DNA of 56,429 nucleotides, taken from positions 1 to 56,429 of the forward strand of contig NZ_JADPUN010000202.1 of NCBI RefSeq assembly GCF_015690345.1. The letters run 5' to 3'. Below, piece after piece: positions 1-8,162 of the stretch. The position numbers and the translations under genes are program-made. Every line of letters begins with the position of its first letter. Positions within the stretch are counted from its first letter, which is position 1. This stretch comes from Plantactinospora alkalitolerans. GTDB lineage: Bacteria > Actinomycetota > Actinomycetes > Mycobacteriales > Micromonosporaceae. The notes beneath the pieces are model-generated. The model searched no databases. It had not been told where the DNA came from and was given only the letters and a program-made list of their open reading frames with translations.

Positions 1-166
1 GTACCACCTCGACCGGCGACGACAGCCCGGGTAGGCCGCTGTTCCGCAGTGGCGCCAGCCGGTCGCGCAGCCGGGCCGTGGCCGCCGCCCGGTCCCGCCA
101 CCAGCCGTCCGGCTTCGATCCCACGACGTTGGCGGCGTCCACGACCAGAAGCGGCTCGGCTGTCAT
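1..166 (-). CDS. NYN/PIN-like DxxN protein, 5' part only
   Basis: The reverse strand reads ATG at 166 and stays open to the window edge, giving about 55 residues. The start MTAEPLLVVDAANVVG followed by GWWRDR is typical of a small actinobacterial family with an acidic DAAN strand end, as in NYN/PIN-type nucleases. Such proteins are often labelled as NTP pyrophosphohydrolase or hypothetical, and the activity is not established. It is transcribed away from the clpC-like gene, with a 155-bp shared upstream region. The catalytic remainder lies outside the window, so the nuclease idea is inference from the first strand only. Confidence 0.6.
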   Translation of the reverse strand, partial: MTAEPLLVVDAANVVGSKPDGWWRDRAAATARLRDRLAPLRNSGLPGLSSPVEVV

Positions 167-321
167 CCGCCCAGCCTGCCATCCCGCCCCACCGGTGATC
201 GCCGCCACGCTGCCGCGCCTGCGGGGAGCGAGACCCCTTTCACCGTTACGCAGCGTTTGTCGGGCCTTCCGCCGGGTAGCCCAGCTGACGCCAGTGCCCG
301 CGCCCGTGAGGGGGACATGAG

Positions 322-2889
322 ATGACCCAGGGACCCGGCGATCTCGGCCCCGACCCGTGGGACGAGTTCCTGGCCCGGTACTTCGGCCGCGGCGAAAACC
401 GCCGGCAGGGGCAGCGGGTGGACATCACCAGGCTGATGACCGCGGACGCGCGGGAACTGCTCGCCGACGCGGCCCGTCGGGCGGCGCAGGCGAACAGCAG
501 CGACCTGGACACCGATCACCTGCTCTGGGCGGCACTGCAACGCGAACCGCTGCGGGACCTGCTCGCCCGGGCCGGAGCCGACCCGGACACCCTGCTCGGC
601 GCGCTCGGCGGCGAGCAGCGGGTGGACCGGCCAGCCAAGCACGGCCAGGTCCCGTCGAACATGTCCCTGACCCCGGCCGCGAAGCGGGCGCTGCTCGACG
701 CCCACCAGCTCTCCCGGGCGATGAACGCGTCGTACATCGGGCCGGAGCACATCCTGATGGCCCTGCCGCTCAACCCGGAGTCGCCGGCCGGCCGGATGCT
801 CGCCGCCGGGCGGATCCAGCCCCAGTCACTCCAGGCCGCGAGCGCCGGCGGGGGCGGGAACGGCGGCCCCGCACCGGACCGGGGCACCCCGACACTGGAC
901 CAGTACGGCCAGGACCTGACCGACCTGGCCCGGGCGGACGAGATCGATCCGGTGATCGGCCGGGCCGACGAGATCGAGCAGGCGGTCGAGATCCTCTCCC
1001 GCCGGACCAAGAACAACCCGGTGCTGATCGGCGAGGCCGGGGTGGGCAAGACCGCCATCGTGGAAGGGCTCGCCGAACGGATCGCCGACGGGGACGTGCC
1101 GCAGACGCTGATCGGCAAGCGGGTGGTCCAGCTGGACCTCGCCCGGCTGGTCGCCGGCACCCGCTACCGGGGCGACTTCGAGGAGCGGCTGAAGAAGGTC
1201 ATCGACGAGATCCGGGCGCACGGCGACGAGTTGATCATCTTCCTCGACGAGCTGCACACGCTGGTCGGCGCGGGCGGGGCCGGCGCGGAGGGTGGGATGG
1301 ACGCCAGCAACATGCTCAAGCCGGCACTGGCCCGTGGCCACATGCGGGTGATCGGCGCCACCACGCTGAACGAGTACCGCCGCAACATCGAGAAGGACGC
1401 CGCGCTGGCCCGGCGGTTCCAGCCGGTGCTGGTGCCGGAGCCCACCTGCGACGACACCGTCGCCATCCTGCGCGGGCTGCGGGACCGCTACGAGGCCCAC
1501 CACCAGGTCCGGTTCACCGACGAGGCGCTGGTCGCCTGCGTCGACCTCGCCGACCGGTACCTCACCGACCGGTTCCTGCCGGACAAGGCGATCGACCTGC
1601 TCGACCAGGCCGGTGCCCGGGTCCGGCTGCGTACCCGCACTCCGGCCGGCGACGTACGGGAACTGGAACAGGAACTCGAGGAGGTCCGGCGGGAGAAGGA
1701 CCAGGCGGTCGCCGACGAGCAGTACGAGCGGGCGTCCGAACTGCGGGACCGGCTGCAGGAGGTACGCGACCGGCTGGAGGCGACCAACGGCAACGGCGGC
1801 CGGTCCTCCGTACCGGAGGTGGGGCCGCAGGACATCGCCGAGGTGGTGTCCCGGGCCACCGGCATCCCCGTCAGCCAGCTCACCGAGGAGGAACGGGACC
1901 GGCTGCTGCGACTGGAGGGGCACCTGCACGAGCGGGTGGTCGGCCAGGACGACGCGGTGGGCGCGGTCGCCGAGGCGGTACGGCGGTCCCGGACCGGGCT
2001 CGCCGACCCGGACCGGCCGATGGGCAGCTTCATGTTCCTCGGCCCGACCGGGGTGGGAAAGACCGAGCTGGCCCGGGCGCTGGCCGAGGCGCTGTTCGGC
2101 GAGTCGGACCGGATGATCCGGCTGGACATGAGCGAGTTCCAGGAGCGGCACACCGTGAGCCGGCTGGTCGGTGCCCCGCCCGGCTACGTCGGGTACGAGG
2201 AGGCGGGCCAGCTCACCGAGGCGGTACGCCGCCGCCCGTACGCCGTGGTGCTGCTCGACGAGATCGAGAAGGCGCACCCCGACGTGTTCAACATCCTGTT
2301 GCAGGTGCTCGACGACGGCCGGCTCACCGACAGCCAGGGCCGTACGGTGAACTTCCGCAACAGCGTACTGATCATGACCAGCAATCTCGGCTCGGAGCTG
2401 ATCACCGGTACCCAGCGCAGCGTCGGATTCGGTGGCGGCGCCGAGGGTGCCGAGGAGGAGAACACCGAGCTGCGGGAGCGGCTGATGCGCCGGTTGCAGG
2501 AGTCGTTCCGGCCGGAGTTCCTCAACCGGATCGACGAGGTGATCATCTTCCGGCGGCTGGAGAGCGAGCAGTTGCGCCAGATCACCGGACTGCTGTTGGA
2601 GGACACCCGGCGGCGGCTGCACGCCCAGGACATCACCGTCGACTTCACCACCGAGGGAGTGGACTGGCTCGCCGAGCACGGCTACCAGCCGGAGTTCGGA
2701 GCCCGGCCGCTGCGCCGGACGATCCAGCGGGAGATCGACAACCGGCTGTCCCGAATGCTGCTCGACGGCACACTCGTACCGGGTCAACGGATCACGGTCG
2801 GTGTCCGGGAGGGCGAGTTGACCTTCGACGTGTCCGCCGGCGAACGGTCCGGAGGCCGGAGTCCGGCCGCCCTCTCCGCGGGTCGGTGA
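322..2889 (+). CDS. ClpC-type AAA+ unfoldase (Clp ATP-binding subunit)
   Basis: 855 residues, the length of a class I Clp/Hsp100. Order: N-terminal Clp repeat domain (about 35-165), glycine-rich linker, first AAA+ domain with Walker A GEAGVGKT (237-244) and Walker B IIFLDE (305-310), a UVR-like coiled segment (about 455-487), second AAA+ domain with GPTGVGKT (574-581) and LLDEIE, and C-terminal D2-small domain. A VGF tripeptide near 701 sits where ClpP-docking loops carry LGF/IGF, so ClpP partnership is likely. Unlike housekeeping ClpC it starts with a distinct 35-residue extension, suggesting the divergent second ClpC paralogue of actinobacteria. ATG 322 is preceded by GAGGGGG at 308-314. 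It probably unfolds substrates in the cytosol. Confidence 0.93.
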   Translation: MTQGPGDLGPDPWDEFLARYFGRGENRRQGQRVDITRLMTADARELLADAARRAAQANSSDLDTDHLLWAALQREPLRDLLARAGADPDTLLGALGGEQRVDRPAKHGQVPSNMSLTPAAKRALLDAHQLSRAMNASYIGPEHILMALPLNPESPAGRMLAAGRIQPQSLQAASAGGGGNGGPAPDRGTPTLDQYGQDLTDLARADEIDPVIGRADEIEQAVEILSRRTKNNPVLIGEAGVGKTAIVEGLAERIADGDVPQTLIGKRVVQLDLARLVAGTRYRGDFEERLKKVIDEIRAHGDELIIFLDELHTLVGAGGAGAEGGMDASNMLKPALARGHMRVIGATTLNEYRRNIEKDAALARRFQPVLVPEPTCDDTVAILRGLRDRYEAHHQVRFTDEALVACVDLADRYLTDRFLPDKAIDLLDQAGARVRLRTRTPAGDVRELEQELEEVRREKDQAVADEQYERASELRDRLQEVRDRLEATNGNGGRSSVPEVGPQDIAEVVSRATGIPVSQLTEEERDRLLRLEGHLHERVVGQDDAVGAVAEAVRRSRTGLADPDRPMGSFMFLGPTGVGKTELARALAEALFGESDRMIRLDMSEFQERHTVSRLVGAPPGYVGYEEAGQLTEAVRRRPYAVVLLDEIEKAHPDVFNILLQVLDDGRLTDSQGRTVNFRNSVLIMTSNLGSELITGTQRSVGFGGGAEGAEEENTELRERLMRRLQESFRPEFLNRIDEVIIFRRLESEQLRQITGLLLEDTRRRLHAQDITVDFTTEGVDWLAEHGYQPEFGARPLRRTIQREIDNRLSRMLLDGTLVPGQRITVGVREGELTFDVSAGERSGGRSPAALSAGR

Positions 2890-2983
2890 GTCGGCGGCGG
2901 CCGGGACGTCATCGCCAGGGCAGTACCCGGGAGGCCGGGGTGGTGCCCGCCGGTGGCGGCCGGCTCGAGGAGAGGAGTCCAGG

Positions 2984-3151
2984 GTGAGCCAGCCCGAAGA
3001 GAACCGCGAGAAGAGCGCCAAGACCGACGCGGTACTGCGTCCGCCGTCCGCCGTGCCCAAACCGGCGCCGCCCCCGTCCGCTCCGGGCCGACGGAAGACC
3101 GCCGAGAACGAGCCGGCGCCCGCGCCGGAGTCGGAGGAGGAGGAAGCGTGA
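2984..3151 (+). CDS. small Pro/Glu-rich protein, 55 aa
   Basis: A GTG at 2984 behind a strong ribosome site (GAGGAGAGGAG) opens a 55-codon frame ending with TGA at 3149-3151. That TGA overlaps the ATG of the next gene (TGATG), an arrangement typical of translational coupling. The product is highly charged and proline-rich, starts MSQPEENREKS and ends ESEEEEA, with no hydrophobic core, so it is probably disordered. No family recognised. The good ribosome site and the coupling are the arguments that it is real; it may serve mainly to feed ribosomes into the DUF3140 gene. Confidence 0.55.
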   Translation: MSQPEENREKSAKTDAVLRPPSAVPKPAPPPSAPGRRKTAENEPAPAPESEEEEA

Positions 3152-3531
3152 TGGCTCGGCAACAACGCGTGGAGCCGGAGGTGGAGCAGTTGTGGCAGGA
3201 CTTCCACAATTGCGTCAACGTCACCTCGGAGCAACTGCGGAGCTGGCTGCTCACCCAGGGCTCCGGCGAGCAGGCGTTCGGGTCCGAGCCCGATCTCGGG
3301 CTGCCCGAACCCGGCCGGCGGATCCTCGCCATCCTGGGCAAGCGCAAGGTCGACCTCACCGGCGACGACATCCAGCTCATGCGGGAGACGGTGGGTGAGA
3401 TCCAGGACCTGGTCGAGACCCGTCCGGCCGCCGGGGTCGCCGACGAGGACTGGCGGCGGGCGCTGCTCGACCTTGGGCACGACCCGCTGATCGAGCCCAA
3501 CACGACCACGACCTACCGACGCCAGCCGTAG
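3151..3531 (+). CDS. DUF3140 domain protein
   Basis: 126 residues. The pattern of a short acidic start, LWQDFHNCVNVT and LRSWLLT, then RRILAILGKRKVDLT and an RALLDLGHDPL end matches the DUF3140 family, small soluble actinobacterial proteins of unknown function. ATG 3151 overlaps the TGA of the preceding 55-codon frame and has GGAGGAGGAAG just upstream, inside that frame. It lies 260 bp behind the clpC-like gene on the same strand and may be cotranscribed with it. A perfect 14-bp hairpin follows 40 bp downstream. Confidence 0.85.
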   Translation: MARQQRVEPEVEQLWQDFHNCVNVTSEQLRSWLLTQGSGEQAFGSEPDLGLPEPGRRILAILGKRKVDLTGDDIQLMRETVGEIQDLVETRPAAGVADEDWRRALLDLGHDPLIEPNTTTTYRRQP

Positions 3532-3571
3532 CCCGCGGCACCGGCCGTGCTGCCGGCGCTGCCGACCCGAC

Positions 3572-3603
3572 CGACCTCTCCGGTGCGAGCACCGGAGAGG
3601 TCG
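3572..3603. terminator. bidirectional intrinsic terminator
   Basis: A perfect 14-bp inverted repeat (arms 3572-3585 and 3590-3603, CGACCTCTCCGGTG and its complement) closes a 4-nt CGAG loop. It lies exactly between two convergent genes ending at 3531 and 3617. There is no U-tract, as is usual for actinobacterial terminators. Confidence 0.85.
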
Positions 3604-3616
3604 TCGACGCGTCGGC

Positions 3617-3853
3617 CTACTCGCCACCGATGGTGGAGACCCCCAACCCGGCCGCCTCGGCGGCGTCGGTGCGCTCGGTGCGGATCGCCTCCTCCCGAGC
3701 CAGCAGGGCGGCGTACTCGGCAACGTCCTCCGGCGTGGGCAGCGCTGGAACCCGACGCAGGAAGGCTTCCACGTCACGGGAGGCGGCGGTGTGCGCGGCC
3801 GCGATCCGTCGTGCGGTCTCCCCGTCGTCCTCGGGTGGGATGAGGTCGGTCAT
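3617..3853 (-). CDS. conserved small protein, 78 aa
   Basis: The reverse frame from ATG 3853 gives 78 residues, starting MTDLIPPEDDGETARR and ending AAEAAGLGVSTIGGE. It is Ala/Glu-rich and looks all-helical. No function recognised. It faces the DUF3140 gene across a strong terminator hairpin. A longer upstream extension of the frame reaches 4042, but it is arginine-rich and atypical, so the shorter start was chosen. Confidence 0.6.
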   Translation of the reverse strand: MTDLIPPEDDGETARRIAAAHTAASRDVEAFLRRVPALPTPEDVAEYAALLAREEAIRTERTDAAEAAGLGVSTIGGE

Positions 3854-4220
3854 GCCGTTACCGGTACCCGCTCGCGGCCAGTTCGCACCGGTACGGGCGG
3901 AATACCTGCCCACCGAAACGAGGACGGATGGCGCCGTGCGCCGCCCGGCCCGGAACCGGACGGCGCACGGTGGCCGGAGCCCCACCGACCGAGGGGGTCG
4001 GATCGGCGGTGTCGCAGCGATGTGGACCGCCGCCACCGACACCGTCGGTCCTGGGCCGGGCAGGACATGGTTAAGGTAGCCGGCAACAATCGACCCAGCC
4101 AGATAACGCCTGGCTCATACCGTCGCCCGGAAGGACCCCACTTCCGGCGGGGCAGCGCTCCGGCGGTCGACGCCCGCGTCCGCACCGGGCACGGGTGGGG
4201 CAGTCACCGAGGAGACGTGT
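3854..4220. other. 367-bp divergent intergenic region
   Basis: No credible gene was seen between the 78-aa gene and the MFS gene. It holds two inverted repeats: AGCCAG/CTGGCT with a 7-nt spacer near 4098-4116, and CCGGAAG/CTTCCGG (4127-4133 and 4141-4147). Both lie on the MFS side and could be operator or leader structures. A clear promoter was not identified. Confidence 0.4.
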
Positions 4221-5477
4221 TTGTCCAGCACCGGCGCGCGCCGACGGCCGGCGGTTCTGGTGGCGTACGCCGCCTTCATCCTGGTCGGCCTGAGTACCGG
4301 CGTCGCGGGCGTGCTGTTGCCGGCGCAGATCCTCGACTACGGCGTGGACAAGGCCACGGTCGGGATCACCTTCTTCACGTTCTCCGCCGGGTTCCTGCTG
4401 GCCGGCATCACCGCCGGCGGGTTGATGCACCGGCTCGGCACCCGTACCGCCCTGGTCGTCGGGGGTGGCGCGTTCGTCGCGGCCGCGCTCTACACGGCGG
4501 TCCGTCCCCCGTTCCTGGCGTTCGTGGCGGTGCAGGTGCTGGCCGGTTACGGCATCGGCGTCCTGGAGTCGGTGCTCAACGCCTACCTCAGCGAACTGCC
4601 CGGAGCGACGACGCTGCTCAACCGGCTGCACGCGTTCTTCGGGGTGGGCGCGTTGCTCGGGCCGGCACTGGCCGCCTGGATGCTGCGCGCGCTGCCGTGG
4701 ACGGCGGTGTGGCTGGTGCTCGCGCTGGCGTCTCTGCCACTGGTCGCCGGCTTCCTGCTGTCGTACCCGGCGCGTGCCCTGCCGGACGACGGCCGGGACG
4801 CCCGCGGGCCCGACCCGGGCGTCGGCACCGGGGACGGCAGTGGGTCCGGCACCGCGGAGCCGACGACGCGGGGATCCTCGACGGCCGGCGGTGGTCTGCT
4901 CGGCACGGCCGTACGCCAGCCGGCGGTGCTGCTCGCAGCGGTGTTCCTGGCCGTCTACGTGGGGCTCGAGATCAGTGTGGGCAACTGGGGCTTCAGCCTC
5001 CTGGTGGACGGGTACGGACAGCAGGCCGTGCTCGCCGGGTACACCGTCAGCGGATACTGGCTAGGGCTGACCGCCGGCCGGTTCCTGATCAGCCCGATCG
5101 CCGTCCGGATCGGGCTGACCCCGGCGGGCATGACCACCGCCTGCCTGACCGGTGTCACGGCCAGCGCCGTACTGACCTGGCTGTCGCCCGCTCCGGTGCT
5201 GGCCAGCGCCGGCCTGGTGCTGTTGGGCTTCTTCCTCGGCCCGATCTTCCCGACCGCCATGGCGATGGTGCCGCTGCTGACGTCAGCCCGGTTGGTGCCC
5301 ACCGCGATCGGCGTCCTGAACGGGGTCTCGGTGGTCGGTGGGGCGGTCCTCCCGTGGCTGGCCGGCGCGATCGCCCAGGGGGTCGGAGTGTGGACCCTGC
5401 TGCCGTTCACCCTGGCGTTGGCGCTGGCCCAACTCGCGATCTGGTGGCGACTGGCCCGGCGGGTCGTTCCCGGCTGA
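4221..5477 (+). CDS. MFS transporter
   Basis: 418 residues with about 12 hydrophobic segments. A charged loop between helices 2 and 3 (HRLGTRTAL) and a long Gly/Asp/Thr-rich central loop (about 190-225) divide two six-helix halves, as in the major facilitator superfamily. The fold resembles FucP/YcaD-like or Bcr-like carriers; the substrate is unknown. The start is a TTG at 4221, chosen because GAGGAG (4209-4214) sits 6 nt before it and the next residues are MSSTGARRRP, a normal positive-inside N-terminus. It converges with a LysR gene only 3 bp away. Confidence 0.85.
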   Translation: MSSTGARRRPAVLVAYAAFILVGLSTGVAGVLLPAQILDYGVDKATVGITFFTFSAGFLLAGITAGGLMHRLGTRTALVVGGGAFVAAALYTAVRPPFLAFVAVQVLAGYGIGVLESVLNAYLSELPGATTLLNRLHAFFGVGALLGPALAAWMLRALPWTAVWLVLALASLPLVAGFLLSYPARALPDDGRDARGPDPGVGTGDGSGSGTAEPTTRGSSTAGGGLLGTAVRQPAVLLAAVFLAVYVGLEISVGNWGFSLLVDGYGQQAVLAGYTVSGYWLGLTAGRFLISPIAVRIGLTPAGMTTACLTGVTASAVLTWLSPAPVLASAGLVLLGFFLGPIFPTAMAMVPLLTSARLVPTAIGVLNGVSVVGGAVLPWLAGAIAQGVGVWTLLPFTLALALAQLAIWWRLARRVVPG

Positions 5478-5480
5478 TCC

Positions 5481-6452
5481 TCAGGCGGCGGCCAGGTCCT
5501 GGGGGCCGAAGCTGGGGTTGCGGGACAGCCAGGCCAGATAGTGCGGGTTGCGGGACAGCGAGTCGGTGTACGCCGCGATGGCCTGCGCGAGTACCCGGTC
5601 GGCGATCGCGGCCGCCGGTGCGTCCGGATGCCAGCCGAGCAGGAGCCGCCAGCGCAGCGGCGTGTTGGCCAGCGGGCGGGTGACCAGGCCCGACACCGGA
5701 CGGAAGGTCGCCTGGGCGAGTGCGACCGCCTCGCCCGCCTCGACCAGGTCGATGCAGCTGCGGATGTCGGTCTCGTAGATCTTCCGGGGCGTGAACCCGG
5801 CTCGGGCACAGGCCGCGACGAAGCAGTCGGCGAAGCAACCGTCGCCGGGCGCCGCCGCCCAGCGTTCCTCGGCCAGCGCGGCCAGGTGCACCTCGTCGTG
5901 GGCGGCCAGCGGATGCGCCTCGGGCAGGAGGACGAAGACCGCGTCGTTCGCCACCGCCCGCCAGGTGAGGCCGAACTCCGCCGACGGGATGGCGTCGCCG
6001 CAGACACCCGAGAGCACGTAGTCCAGCCGCCCGCCGAGCACCATCTGGGCCAGCTCGTCGACGGACCAGGACGCGAAGGTGCTGATCTGCGCGTGCGGCT
6101 GGTCGGCGGCCAGCCGGTGCACCAGCCCGCCGAGGATCGGGCTGTTCACCCCGCCGAACCGGAACCGGGTCAGCGCCGCGCCCGTGCCCGCGAGTCGGGC
6201 GGCCTCGTCCTGCAGGCCCTTCATCGCGGGCAGCAGGACCCGGGCCCGGGCCAGCACCAGCTCGCCCAGCGCGGTGGGGCGGGCGCCCCGCCGATCCCGC
6301 TCGAACAGCGGTCCGCCGAGAGTGCGCTCGATGCGCTGGAGCTGTGCCGTGAGGGCGGGCTGCGCCAGCCCGAGGGTCGAGGCCGCCTTCGTCACGCTGC
6401 CCGTCTCCGCGATCGCGCAGACCACCTTGAGGTGCCGCAGCTCCAGGTTCAT
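5481..6452 (-). CDS. LysR-family transcriptional regulator
   Basis: 323 residues. The N-terminal winged helix-turn-helix (about 4-62: LRHLKVVCAIAETGSV, then AASTLGLAQPALTAQLQRIE) is diagnostic of LysR regulators. It is followed by a periplasmic-binding-like effector domain (about 92-300). The effector is unknown. The protein probably binds DNA as a tetramer and controls itself or a neighbour, either ThuA upstream on the same strand or the convergent MFS gene. ATG 6452 has no ribosome site but carries TACCGT 6 nt upstream (6459-6464), consistent with a leaderless mRNA. A CCTTTGG/CCAAAGG inverted repeat lies about 40 bp upstream. Confidence 0.9.
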   Translation of the reverse strand: MNLELRHLKVVCAIAETGSVTKAASTLGLAQPALTAQLQRIERTLGGPLFERDRRGARPTALGELVLARARVLLPAMKGLQDEAARLAGTGAALTRFRFGGVNSPILGGLVHRLAADQPHAQISTFASWSVDELAQMVLGGRLDYVLSGVCGDAIPSAEFGLTWRAVANDAVFVLLPEAHPLAAHDEVHLAALAEERWAAAPGDGCFADCFVAACARAGFTPRKIYETDIRSCIDLVEAGEAVALAQATFRPVSGLVTRPLANTPLRWRLLLGWHPDAPAAAIADRVLAQAIAAYTDSLSRNPHYLAWLSRNPSFGPQDLAAA

Positions 6453-6458
6453 AGCGTG

Positions 6459-6464
6459 ACGGTA
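6459..6464 (-). promoter_or_regulatory. -10 box, leaderless LysR start
   Basis: TACCGT on the reverse strand ends 6 nt before ATG 6452, fitting TANNNT at leaderless spacing. Confidence 0.45.
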
Positions 6465-6490
6465 GGACCCGAAAGGGATTCACGGGAAGA

Positions 6491-6518
6491 CCTTTGGTCA
6501 GTCAAAGATCCCCAAAGG
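6491..6518. promoter_or_regulatory. inverted repeat upstream of the LysR gene
   Basis: CCTTTGG (6491-6497) and CCAAAGG (6512-6518) are separated by 14 nt, 39 bp upstream of the LysR start. The spot has lower GC than its surroundings. A LysR autoregulatory operator is one reading. A weak terminator for the ThuA gene, which ends at 6546 on the same strand, is the other. Confidence 0.4.
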
Positions 6519-6545
6519 AAACCCAAACTGCGACCGAACGGACAC

Positions 6546-7241
6546 CTAATTCTGACGTGTGGCCCAGAGCAGCCCTCGTTCGGTGATCGTCCGGATCGGC
6601 GGAAGGGTCAGATCGTCGAGCTTGTGGCCGACCGTCGAGACGAACACCCGGCCCGCCCCCCACGATCTGGTCCAGACGGCGGGCAGCGTGACAGGCTGCC
6701 GCCACGGCGTCGCCGTCGGCGTCCCGTCCGCCTCCGGCGCCGCATCCGCGTCCGGCCCCGGCTCGAACGTCACAGTGGCCAGTACGTCGTTGAGCGGGTC
6801 GGTGAGCACCCAGTACTTCTCGGTGTGCAGGGAGACCGGACCGATCTCCCGGACGATCGGGTGTTCGGCCCGGTCCGGCAGCACCGTCAGCTCGTGGTCG
6901 ACGAACCCGGCCGGATGGTGTACGAATACACCGCCGGTGAGCTGGTGGTACGCGTTGTGGTGGAACGCGCCGACGATCCCGCCGTGCCAGCCCGCGAATC
7001 CGGTGCCGGCGCGGACCGCCGCGATCAGTCCCGCCGCCTGCTCGTCGGTGATGGACCCGATCGACCAGCACTGCACCACCAGGTCGGCGGCGGCCATCCG
7101 CTCCGGGTCGGCGTAGACCGCCAGGTCGTCGTGGACCTCCACCTCGAAGCCCTGCCCGCGCAGGAACGGAATGAACAACTCGGTCGCCGGCACCGGAACG
7201 TGGCCGTCCCAGCCGCCCCGGACCACTATCGCGTCGCGCAT
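6546..7241 (-). CDS. ThuA-like domain protein
   Basis: About 231 residues from ATG 7241 (MRDAIVVRGGWDGH). The segments WSIGSITDEQAAGL, GFAGWHGG and WGAGRVFVSTVGH match the ThuA/trehalose-utilisation fold, a class I glutamine amidotransferase-like flavodoxin fold often found with sugar-catabolism genes. No sugar operon is nearby, so the substrate is open. The frame continues upstream to 7304, but homology begins at MRDAIVV; GGACGG lies 9 nt before 7241. A charged insertion (about PDADAAPEADGTPT) interrupts the C-terminal half. It may precede the LysR gene in one transcription unit. Confidence 0.75.
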   Translation of the reverse strand: MRDAIVVRGGWDGHVPVPATELFIPFLRGQGFEVEVHDDLAVYADPERMAAADLVVQCWSIGSITDEQAAGLIAAVRAGTGFAGWHGGIVGAFHHNAYHQLTGGVFVHHPAGFVDHELTVLPDRAEHPIVREIGPVSLHTEKYWVLTDPLNDVLATVTFEPGPDADAAPEADGTPTATPWRQPVTLPAVWTRSWGAGRVFVSTVGHKLDDLTLPPIRTITERGLLWATRQN

Positions 7242-7309
7242 CGCCATCATCCGTCCATCGTCGTCGCCGGCCCGGCCAGACACGTTCGCCCGGTGCGTCG
7301 GCACGCCAA

Positions 7310-7339
7310 CCGGCCCGACGCGGGAACGCGCCGGGCCGG
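7310..7339 (-). terminator. terminator after the hemerythrin gene
   Basis: CCGGCCCG (7310-7317) pairs with CGGGCCGG (7332-7339). Inside, CGCG/CGCG closes a GGAA tetraloop after one A-C mismatch. It lies 26 bp beyond the reverse-strand hemerythrin stop. Confidence 0.7.
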
Positions 7340-7364
7340 AAGGATCATGACATTCGTTCGACGG

Positions 7365-8006
7365 TCAGGGTGCCGGTGGCGGCGGGGTCAGGTCATCGAC
7401 GTACGTGGGCCGACCGCTCACCACGTCCCGGAGCTTGTCGACAACGCCGAGGGCGGGCTCGACGACCCGGTTCCAGGGCGGGGTGGCCGGGGTGGTCGGA
7501 TGCGGCCGGGTCGGCGCGGCCTCCTCGGCGATCTCCACCCGGTTGCCGAGCCGGATCAGGTCGGCGTCGCTGGCCGCGGACCGCAGGGCCGGGAAGATCT
7601 GGGTCGACGCGGTCTCGGCGTGCCGGAGCAGTTGGCCGGCGACCTCACCCGCGAGCTGGTCGAACCGGGTTTCCGTCGGCGTCGCGCCGGAAAGTTCCCG
7701 CAGCGTACGCAGCATCTCGTTGTCCGCGGCGATCTCCCGGTCGGCCAGCGACCCGCCGTCGGGCAACGCGCTCCGGACGGTGGGGTAGAGGTACTGCTCC
7801 TCACCGGACAGGTGCCGGGCGACGGTGGCGGTCAACACCTCGGCGACCTGACTGCGTCGCTCCGGTGCGACGTCGTTGGTCAGCTCACCGCAGAGCGCGA
7901 CGATCTGGTCGTGCTCCTCGGCGAGCAGATCCACCATGCTGCGCCCGCCGGGCCGGTATTCCTCGTCCTCACCGGTCGGGGGTAGCGGGGGCAGGGGCAG
8001 GGTCAC
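7365..8006 (-). CDS. hemerythrin (HHE) domain protein
   Basis: 213 residues from GTG 8006, chosen because a perfect AAGGAGG (about 8013-8019) stands 6 nt upstream. A proline-rich lead (VTLPLPPLPPTGEDEE) precedes a four-helix HHE domain: EEHDQIVALC, then RHLSGEEQYLYP with an intact HxxxE, then LLRHAETASTQIFP. In the last helix the expected HxxxE glutamate is an alanine (HAETA), so the di-iron site may be altered. A Pro-rich tail with a conserved VVDKLRDVVSGRPTYVDD end follows. Family roles include oxygen, NO or redox sensing; the role here is unknown. It is divergent from the M20 peptidase. Confidence 0.85.
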   Translation of the reverse strand: MTLPLPPLPPTGEDEEYRPGGRSMVDLLAEEHDQIVALCGELTNDVAPERRSQVAEVLTATVARHLSGEEQYLYPTVRSALPDGGSLADREIAADNEMLRTLRELSGATPTETRFDQLAGEVAGQLLRHAETASTQIFPALRSAASDADLIRLGNRVEIAEEAAPTRPHPTTPATPPWNRVVEPALGVVDKLRDVVSGRPTYVDDLTPPPPAP

Positions 8007-8162
8007 GGTAGGCCTCCTTACAGGCTGTTCCCGGATCCAACGCCGCTTCATCGACCGACGCTGCTCCGTGGACACCGCGCAGGTACCCCCGGCCCCGGAA
8101 GGCGAAACCCGACGGTGGGTGGGGCGGATACGCAGGGACGGCCGGCTGGTATGAAGAAGCGC

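Noticed and set aside
257-279. TTGTCGGGC upstream of the clpC-like gene as a RecA-NDp promoter
   Set aside because: The 9-mer is imperfect and no TANNNT occurs after 8 nt.
826-3777. A 983-codon open frame antisense to the clpC-like gene
   Set aside because: It is a shadow created by GC-rich codon bias: it runs through the terminator and two genes, has no family signature and has skewed His/Pro/Arg composition.
5541-7985. An 814-codon forward frame across LysR, ThuA and hemerythrin genes
   Set aside because: It crosses three well-supported reverse genes and their intergenic regions, with no recognisable domain.
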